Origin: Pachysolen tannophilus NRRL Y-2460
Lineage: Eukaryota; Ascomycota; Pichiomycetes; Alaninales; Pachysolenaceae
Direction of reading: 5' to 3'
NCBI GenBank assembly: GCA_001661245.1
Contig: KV454020.1
Coordinates: 1-28,450 of the forward strand
Length of the DNA stretch: 28,450 nucleotides
Below the pieces are notes generated by a model, which ran no database searches, was not told the DNA's origin, and saw only the letters and a list, made by a program, of their open reading frames with translations. A program made the translations under genes and the position numbers. Shown here one piece after another: positions 22,818-28,450 of this stretch; positions within the stretch are counted from its first letter, which is position 1; each line of letters starts with the position of its first letter.

Positions 22818-23378
22818 AGACCCTATGCAGCTTTACTATAATTAAATAGGTTGTATTTATTTTGAATATTTTTAGCATATAAAGTAATAGATTATATAAC
22901 CATGAAATACTTTTATTATTTAAAATAAATACTCCAATATTAGGGTTTTTTATATTATTTATAATATTATAAAAAAATAATCATAAAATTTAATTATGAA
23001 ATTATCTAATTAAATATAGAAATAATTTCTATTTTGATGACAGCCTTTAATTGATAGTTTGAATGGGGTGTTGATTTCACATAAAATAACTGAATATGTC
23101 CAATTACATATTATATTATTATTAAATAATTTAAAATTAATGAATTAATCATTAAAATTGTTAAAAAAGAGAATTATTTTTCTTTATTTTAGAATAAATT
23201 ATGTACAGTACATTTGATCTGAAATCAAATTATAACAATATTGTTATATATTTATTAGTATAATAGTGGATAACTGTGCTATAATTTGACACTTACAAGT
23301 GGAAATGATACGTAAGTATGGTATAATGAACAGATTATTTCGATAGTAAGAGTAATCGATAACGAATAAAAGTTACGC

Positions 23379-23396
23379 TAGGGATAACAGGGTAAT
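23379..23396 (+). other. Uninterrupted omega site with a complete I-SceI recognition sequence
   Basis: TAGGGATAACAGGGTAAT matches the 18-bp I-SceI recognition sequence at every base and lies in its natural place in the peptidyl-transferase region of the large rRNA. The omega intron is absent here, so this is an intron-minus, endonuclease-sensitive allele. Confidence 0.95.
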
Positions 23397-23521
23397 AACA
23401 TGAGAGAGTAGATATTGTCAATGTTGTTTGCCACCTCGATGTCGACTCAACCTATCCTATTGGTTGTATCCGCTAATAAGGGTTTGACTGTTCGTCAATT
23501 AAAAGGTTACGTGAGTTGGGT

Positions 23522-24838
23522 ATGTATTTGCCCGGTAATTCTGCAAAGAATTATAATAATTACTGGCTGAAAACGGTGAAGATTAAAATATATTTTTAAT
23601 ATATCATATTAATACCGTGGGAAATTATATATATATTATATAATCCTGTAACGACTCAATATATAATTTATATATTGGACTTATTATAATAATAATAATA
23701 GGTAAAACGCCAGCATTATTAATAAATTATTAAATAAATTAAATTAAATAAATATAATAAATAAATGTATGAAATAAATAATCACATTATTATATGATAA
23801 AATTAGAAAATAAATTAACTGATCAATATATATGTGGTTTAGTACAAGCTAATGGTTCTTTTTCAATATCATTAATTAAAACGAAAAATAATTTAAGATT
23901 ACAACCAATATTTAAAATAACTCAACATATTAATAATAAAGATTTAATATTAGCTATTAAATCTAAATTTAATAATATAGGTTATTGACGTATTATTAAT
24001 AAAAATAATATAATATATGAAATTAATAATTTAGAAGAATTAAAAGATATTATAATTCCATTTTTTATTAAGAATGATTTAAAAAGTAATAAACAAATAG
24101 ATTTATTTAAATTTAAATTTATTATTGAATTATTATATTTAAATATTGGAAATATTAATAAAAATTTATTAATAAGTTTAATTAGTATAGCAAATACTAT
24201 TAATAGAGATAAAGATTTAAAAGATATTAGATATTTATCATCTAATGAAATAGATATTGTGAAAAATGAAGAAGTATTAATAAATATTAGTGATTTAACT
24301 AATATAATTAATAATTATAAATCAAGTAAATTAAATAATGAATATATTTGAGGTTTATTTGATGGTAATGGATCATTAATTTGTAATATAACTACAAAAA
24401 AAGATATAAATTTTGTATTATCAATAACTCAAAATATTAATGATATAAATTTAATTAAAAAAATTAAAGAATATTTTAATGATATAGGACAAATAAATTA
24501 TAGTATATCAAATAATAAAGATATTAAATGATCTGTTAATAATAATAAAGAAATTAAAGAAATATTATTGTTATTAAAGAATAATAATAATAAATTACCT
24601 ATAATAAAAAATAATAAAGTGTATTATACTTTATTAATAATAAATGAAATAAATAAAGAGAATTATGATAAAAATAATGATGAACAATTATTTAAAATAA
24701 TAAAATTATCATATAATTTAATAAATAATAGAAATAATATGAGAGAAATAGAATACATAAATAAAATCAAGGATAAATTTAATAAAAATTAATAATGAAG
24801 ATATAGTCTAAACAATTATGAAAATAATTGATAATTTG
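23522..24838 (+). other. Group I intron in rnl with a LAGLIDADG ORF
   Basis: The 1,317-nt intron sits in GAGTTGGGT-TTAATACGTCG. It follows a U and ends in G, as group I introns do. By alignment with bacterial 23S rRNA it lies at about U2584/U2585 of the peptidyl-transferase centre, not at the omega site. The 3' core element AATGAAGATATAGTC follows the ORF. The 5' part includes TTTGCCCGGTAATTCTGC and GAAAACGGTGAAGA, which look like P3-P4 core strands. Confidence 0.87.
23794..24792 (+). CDS. LAGLIDADG protein in the rnl group I intron, catalytic residues lost
   Basis: A 332-residue ORF wholly inside the intron, with TGA as Trp in three places. Motif 1 is ICGLVQANGSF (from residue 13) and motif 2 IWGLFDGNGSL (from 185). 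In the motif alignment Asn20 and Asn192 occupy both metal-binding Asp positions. The fold-type sequence after each motif (FKITQHINNKDLI and LSITQNINDINLI) is well conserved. It is probably cleavage-dead, kept as a maturase or decaying. The composition is extremely Asn/Ile/Lys-rich. The start at 23794 is the first in-frame ATG; there is no exon to fuse with because the host is an rRNA. Confidence 0.88.
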
Positions 24839-25189
24839 TTAATACGTCGTGAGACAGTATGGTTTCTATCTGCTTTAGGAAATTGTCAAATAAGAATTAT
24901 AACTTAGTACGAAAGGATTAGTTATAATTAATCAATGGTTTAACTATTGCATTATTTTAGTTAGATTAATAATCTAATTAAATATAAAGATTTAATTTAA
25001 TGCATAGTAGTAAAGCTACATTAATAATAAATAAGTATTGAACGCATATCAAATACGAAATTGATCTTATTAGACATTTTAATTATTATGTTATACTAAC
25101 ATATAGATAGGTTAATGATAGTTTATCTATTTAATACTAATTAATAATTTTCTTTTCTTTATATCTAATTTATTATCTTTAATTTTTTT

Positions 25190-25263
25190 GTTATAATTGC
25201 ATAATTGGTTATTGCGTTTGTTTTGTAATCAAAAGATTTTAGGTTCGAGTCCTAATTATAACT
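25190..25263 (+). tRNA. trnT: tRNA-Thr (tgt)
   Basis: The acceptor is GTTATAA/TTATAAC. The loop TTTGTAA gives TGT. The anticodon stem TTTGT/TCAAA has a T-T pair next to the loop. The T arm is TTAGG/CCTAA with loop TTCGAGT and discriminator T. Confidence 0.92.
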
Positions 25264-25389
25264 AATATAATTGTTTTCATTTATTATATATTTAATATTA
25301 TATAATAAATATAGAATATAAGAAATATTAAATATAGATCTTTTATAATAATGATAAATTTAATATAAATAAATAGGTATAATGATTAT

Positions 25390-25461
25390 GACCTTTTAGT
25401 CTAATGGTTATGACATTAATTCTTCATATTAATAGTATTGGTTCGATTCCAATAAAGGTTA
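25390..25461 (+). tRNA. trnE: tRNA-Glu (ttc)
   Basis: The acceptor GACCTTT/AAAGGTT has a G-U first pair. The anticodon stem TTAAT/ATTAA encloses TCTTCAT, giving TTC. Position 33 is C instead of the near-universal U. The T arm is ATTGG/CCAAT with loop TTCGATT and discriminator A. Confidence 0.92.
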
Positions 25462-25469
25462 AATAATAA

Positions 25470-25541
25470 GGTTCTATAGCTTAATAGTAAAGCCTCATTT
25501 TGTCACAATGAAAGATGCCTGTTCAAATCGGGTTGGAATCG
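25470..25541 (+). tRNA. trnD: tRNA-Asp (gtc)
   Basis: The acceptor GGTTCTA/TGGAATC includes two G-U pairs. The anticodon stem TCATT/AATGA encloses TTGTCAC, giving GTC. The T arm is GCCTG/CGGGT and the discriminator is G. Confidence 0.94.
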
Positions 25542-25565
25542 AATAATTAATATTATTATAAATAA

Positions 25566-25646
25566 GGAAATTTAATCATTGGTAAGATAAATTATTTGCT
25601 ACATAATTGAAGTTATTCAGTAAGGGTTCGAATCCCTTAGTTTCCG
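25566..25646 (+). tRNA. trnS: tRNA-Ser (gct)
   Basis: The acceptor is GGAAATT/AGTTTCC. The anticodon stem ATTAT/ATAAT encloses TTGCTAC, giving GCT for AGY codons. A class II variable arm (GAAGTTATTC) is present. The T arm is AAGGG/CCCTT and the discriminator is G. Confidence 0.94.
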
Positions 25647-25696
25647 TTTTATATTTATATTATATTATATAATTATCATTTAATTATATAAAATTT

Positions 25697-25768
25697 AGAA
25701 TTATAGCTTAATGGTTAAAGCAGCTCACTCATAATGAGCCAATCGGAGTTCAATTCTCTGTAATTCTA
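25697..25768 (+). tRNA. trnI: CAT-anticodon tRNA, probably tRNA-Ile for AUA
   Basis: The acceptor AGAATTA/TAATTCT is fully paired. The anticodon stem GCTCA/TGAGC encloses CTCATAA, giving CAT. The block TAGCTTAATGGTTAAAGCAG closely follows bacterial tRNA-Ile2, whose CAT is modified to lysidine to read AUA. AUA is a major Ile codon here and the tRNA-Ile(gat) cannot read it. An elongator and an initiator Met tRNA exist elsewhere, so this third one is best assigned to Ile. Many annotators would call it trnM. Confidence 0.85.
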
Positions 25769-25781
25769 TTTTTATTTTTTA

Positions 25782-25854
25782 TGAATCGTAGACTAATAGG
25801 TAAGTCACTTGCTTTTGAGTCAAGAATATAATAGTTCGAATCTATTCGATTCAA
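25782..25854 (+). tRNA. trnQ: tRNA-Gln (ttg)
   Basis: The acceptor is TGAATCG/CGATTCA. The loop TTTTGAG gives TTG. The anticodon stem CTTGC/TCAAG has a C-T mismatch beside the loop. The T arm is AATAG/CTATT with loop TTCGAAT and discriminator A. Confidence 0.92.
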
Positions 25855-25863
25855 TTTTTTTTT

Positions 25864-25934
25864 ATACCTTTAATTTAATGGTAAAATAATAATCTACGGA
25901 ATTATAAATATAGGTTCAATTCCTATAGGGTATT
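25864..25934 (+). tRNA. trnR: tRNA-Arg (acg)
   Basis: The acceptor ATACCTT/AGGGTAT has one G-U pair. The anticodon stem ATAAT/ATTAT encloses CTACGGA, giving ACG for the rare CGN codons, which are nearly always CGT in these genes. The T arm is ATAGG/CCTAT and the discriminator is T. Confidence 0.93.
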
Positions 25935-25986
25935 TATAGATTTTATTAATTTAAATTATATATTATTTATATTATAATTAATAGGA

Positions 25987-26059
25987 ATGACTATGGCGAA
26001 ACGGTAGACGCGATTAATTAAGGATTAATTTTTTATAGGTTCAAATCCTATTAGTCATA
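25987..26059 (+). tRNA. trnL: tRNA-Leu (aag), short variable arm
   Basis: The acceptor is ATGACTA/TAGTCAT. The D arm GGCGAAACGGTAGACGC is of Leu type. The anticodon stem ATTAA/TTAAT encloses TTAAGGA, giving AAG rather than the expected TAG. The variable region is only about five T residues, although tRNA-Leu normally has a long arm. CUN codons in the window are mostly CTT at conserved Leu positions, fitting this tRNA. Confidence 0.88.
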
Positions 26060-26100
26060 TATTATATTTTTTATAAGGAGAGATTAATTAAAAAAAAAGA

Positions 26101-26349
26101 ATGGAATTAATATTATTAGTTTTAGTTGCAGTTGGTTTAAATATAATTGATATATTTATTATGATAGAAATATTAATTATAGGTTGTACTGTTAACACAA
26201 TATATATAAGTAGTTTAGATAATGATATGATAGGATTAATATTTAGTTTAATTCAAATTATTATATCAGGTATTGAATCTGCTATAGGTTTATCTATATT
26301 AGTTAGTTATAATAGAATAAGAGGTGATAATACAGATATTAAAATATAA
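26101..26349 (+). CDS. nad4L: NADH dehydrogenase subunit 4L
   Basis: An 82-residue, three-helix complex I subunit (MELILLVLVAVGLNI...). The conserved membrane Glu of helix 2 is in MIEILIIGCTVN (about residues 21-32) and that of helix 3 in IISGIESAIGLSI (about 57-69). The stop overlaps the nad5 start by one base (TAATG), the classic fungal nad4L-nad5 coupling, so the two are probably translated from one transcript. Confidence 0.95.
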   Translation: MELILLVLVAVGLNIIDIFIMIEILIIGCTVNTIYISSLDNDMIGLIFSLIQIIISGIESAIGLSILVSYNRIRGDNTDIKI

Positions 26350-28279
26350 TGATATATTTAAGTATATTTTCATCCTTAATTGGTAGTTTAATTAGTGGTT
26401 TATTAGGTAGATATTTAGGACCTAATAGTTCTAAATGAATAGTTTGTTTTACATTATTTATTTCATTAATAAGTATATATATATTATATATAGATATAAT
26501 ATATAATAATATAGAATATTCAATATATTTAATGAATTGAATAGTTGTAGATAATATTGAAATAAATTGATCATTAACTTTAGATAAATTATCAATTTCA
26601 ATGTTAATACCAATAATAACTGTATCATTTTTAGTTCATATATATTCATGTTCATATATGAGTCATGATCCACATCAACAAAGATTTTTTAGTTATTTAT
26701 CAATGTTTACTTTTGCAATGATAATATTAGTAACAGGTAGTAATTATTTAATTTTATTTGTTGGTTGAGAATTTATAGGTATAGCTTCTTATTTATTAAT
26801 ATCATTTTGATATACTAGAATTAATGCATCTAAAGCAGGTTTAAGTGCTTTATTAGTTAATAGATTTGGTGATGCTTTTTTAGTTTTAGGTTTAAGTTTC
26901 TTATTAATGACTACAGGTAGTTTAGATTATAATACTATTTTCGCATTAGGTAATTTTATTAATACTGATTTATTAATTATTATTTTATTATGTTTCTTAA
27001 TCGCAGCTACAGCTAAGAGTGCTCAATTAGGATTGCACTCTTGATTATTACTCTGGCTATGGAAGGACCGACACCAGTATCTTCATTATTACATGCTGCT
27101 TGTTTAGTTATAGCAGGTGTTTTTTTATTAATAAAATCATCACCTATATTAGAATATAGTCCTATGATTTTATTATTAATTTTATGATTAGGTGGTTTAT
27201 CTACATTAATATCAGGATTAATCGCTGTAGTATCAAATGATATTAAAAGAATAATAGCATTATCAACTATGAGTCAAGTAGGATTTATGATGATTGCTAT
27301 AGGAGTATCTGCATATAATTTAGCATTATTTCATTTAATATGTCATAGTTTTTTTAAAGCATTATTATTTATGTCAGCTGGTTCAGTTATACATAGTATA
27401 GCTTCAGAATATCAAGATTTACGTGTATTTGGTTCATTTAAACAATATTTACCTTTAACTTATACTTGTATGTTAATAGCTTCATTATCATTAATGGCTA
27501 TTCCTAGTTTAACAGGTTATTATTCTAAAGATATAATAATTGAATCAATGTATGGTAATTATGAATTTAGTGGATATATTGTTTATTTATTCGCTTTAAG
27601 TTCTGCTACATTAACATCGTTATATTCATTAAGATTAATTTATTATACATTTATACATACTCCTAATAATTCTAAATATATTTATTATTATTTATTTGAA
27701 AATGATATTATTTTAATTATTCCTATGATAATATTAACAATATTATCAATATTTATAGGTTATATTTTAAGAGATGTTTATTTAGGAATGGGTTCTTCAT
27801 TTTATAATTTATTTATTCATCCTAATAATTTAAATTTAATTGATACTGAATTTAGTTTAAATTCAATATTAAAAATATTACCTTTAATTACTAGTATTGG
27901 TGGAGGTTTAATTATGTTATATATATATGAATTTAATTATAAATTATTTTATGTATTTAATAATAAATTATTAAGATCATTATATATCTTTTTTAATCAA
28001 AAAATTATGTATGATCAAATATTTAATAATATTATATTGAGATTTAGTTTATATATAAGTTGATTATTAAATAAATATATTGATAAAGGTTTATTAACTT
28101 TCTTAGGTCCTTTAGGATTATCTCAATTTATTAAATTCTTTAATTTAAAATTGAATAAATTAGTTTATCTTAATTTTGGTTTAATTATCGAATTAATTAT
28201 TTTAAGTTGATTCTTAATTATTATTAATGCTAATTATTTATCATATATTTGTATCGGTATTATTTTATTTATTATTTAA
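26349..28279 (+). CDS. nad5: NADH dehydrogenase subunit 5 (frame changes once)
   Basis: About 642 residues of the largest antiporter-like complex I subunit, starting [13 protein letters not shown] at the TAATG overlap. Signatures: [15 protein letters not shown] with the key Glu, [14 protein letters not shown], then [28 protein letters not shown] and [15 protein letters not shown]. As written the frame moves by two bases between HSWL (27045-27047) and AMEG (27056 on). The family reads HSWLPxAM, so two bases too many are present in TTATTACTCTG. The local sequence (27035-27085) is more GC-rich than the rest of the gene. The C-terminal lateral helix is complete, ending CIGIILFII. Sequencing error, an intron-loss scar and recoding are all possible. 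Confidence 0.93.
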
Positions 28280-28359
28280 TTTCATTTATTTTATATTATT
28301 TCATTATTTTAATTCCTTATTTTTTTTTATAAGAAATTGAATATTGATTTTTTTTTATT

Positions 28360-28431
28360 AAGTCTATAATTTAACGGTTAAAATGCTTCTTTGATAAGGA
28401 AGAAATAGGTGTTCGATTCTCCTTAGACTTA
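28360..28431 (+). tRNA. trnI: tRNA-Ile (gat)
   Basis: The acceptor is AAGTCTA/TAGACTT. The anticodon stem CTTCT/GGAAG encloses TTGATAA, giving GAT for AUU and AUC. The T loop is TTCGATT and the discriminator is A. It is the last gene before the AT-repeat end of the window. Confidence 0.94.
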
Positions 28432-28450
28432 TATATACTATATATATATA

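Larger units (their letters stand above)
20418..25145 (+). rRNA. rnl: Large subunit ribosomal RNA (21S), with two introns
   Basis: Exons are about 20418-22176, 22818-23521 and 24839-25145. Landmarks: ATAATAGATTTGAA near the 5' end as in yeast 21S rRNA, TGTAGCGAAATTC (about 22047), GCAGTGAAGATGCTGTATACC, GACCCTATGCAGCTTTACTATA after the first intron, the intact omega region GCTAGGGATAACAGGGTAAT (23377-23396), CACCTCGATGTCGACTC (about 23432), TACGTCGTGAGACAG after the second intron, and the sarcin-ricin loop AGTACGAAAGGA (24905-24916). The position matching bacterial A2058 is G. Both ends are estimated. Confidence 0.93.

Noticed and set aside
26074-26100. Shine-Dalgarno-like AAGGAG upstream of nad4L (similar text before cox3)
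   Set aside because: The 3' end of the small rRNA shows no complementary CCUCC and yeast mitochondria do not use this mechanism; A/G-rich leaders are general here.
27042-27060. A translational bypass (byp) element in nad5
   Set aside because: Known mitochondrial byp elements are tens of bases long with flanking repeats; only two surplus bases are present here.

Overview
The window is a mitochondrial genome, complete or nearly so, of a budding yeast (Saccharomycotina) outside Saccharomycetaceae. The DNA is extremely AT-rich. It carries atp6, atp8, atp9, cob, cox1-3, all seven complex I genes (nad1-6, nad4L; absent from Saccharomyces), rps3/var1, both rRNAs and a full tRNA set. TGA is read as Trp throughout and a trnW(tca) is present. 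ATA sits at Ile positions and CTT at conserved Leu positions, so the code behaves as translation table 4. Every gene is on the + strand. The gene content resembles compact Wickerhamomyces/Pichia-type mtDNAs, but I cannot name the species.

Layout: trnF, atp9, a tRNA-like element, a free-standing LAGLIDADG gene, trnY, trnN, nad6, nad1, nad4, trnC, trnL(taa), trnK, trnH, trnM, rps3, a possible RNase P RNA, trnP, trnR(tct), trnV, cox3, trnG, initiator trnM, a broken tandem tRNA copy, cox2, trnS(tga), trnA, rns, trnW, cob, nad2, nad3, cox1, atp8, atp6, rnl, trnT, trnE, trnD, trnS(gct), a lysidine-type trnI(cat), trnQ, trnR(acg), trnL(aag), nad4L, nad5, trnI(gat). tRNAs sit between most transcript blocks and probably act as processing punctuation. 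Three copies of a WTATAAGTAATAT motif, which contains the classical yeast mitochondrial promoter nonamer, lie between 7.4 and 9.9 kb.

Four introns are visible. cox1 has an ORF-less group II intron and then, after a 45-nt exon, a group I intron with a LAGLIDADG ORF in frame with the exon. rnl has an ORF-less group II intron in the macrolide-pocket loop and a group I intron with a LAGLIDADG ORF beside the peptidyl-transferase centre. The omega site is uninterrupted and carries a perfect I-SceI recognition sequence. Both intron ORFs have lost both catalytic aspartates.

The most striking feature is the free-standing homing-endonuclease gene at 701-1858. Its leader, start codon and first residues are a 94-bp near-perfect copy of the 5' end of nad6, which lies 1.58 kb downstream. 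The endonuclease gene therefore appears to use the nad6 expression signals. Three core genes (cox2, nad5, and atp6 at its start) do not read through in one frame as written. Each may be a sequencing error or real recoding.
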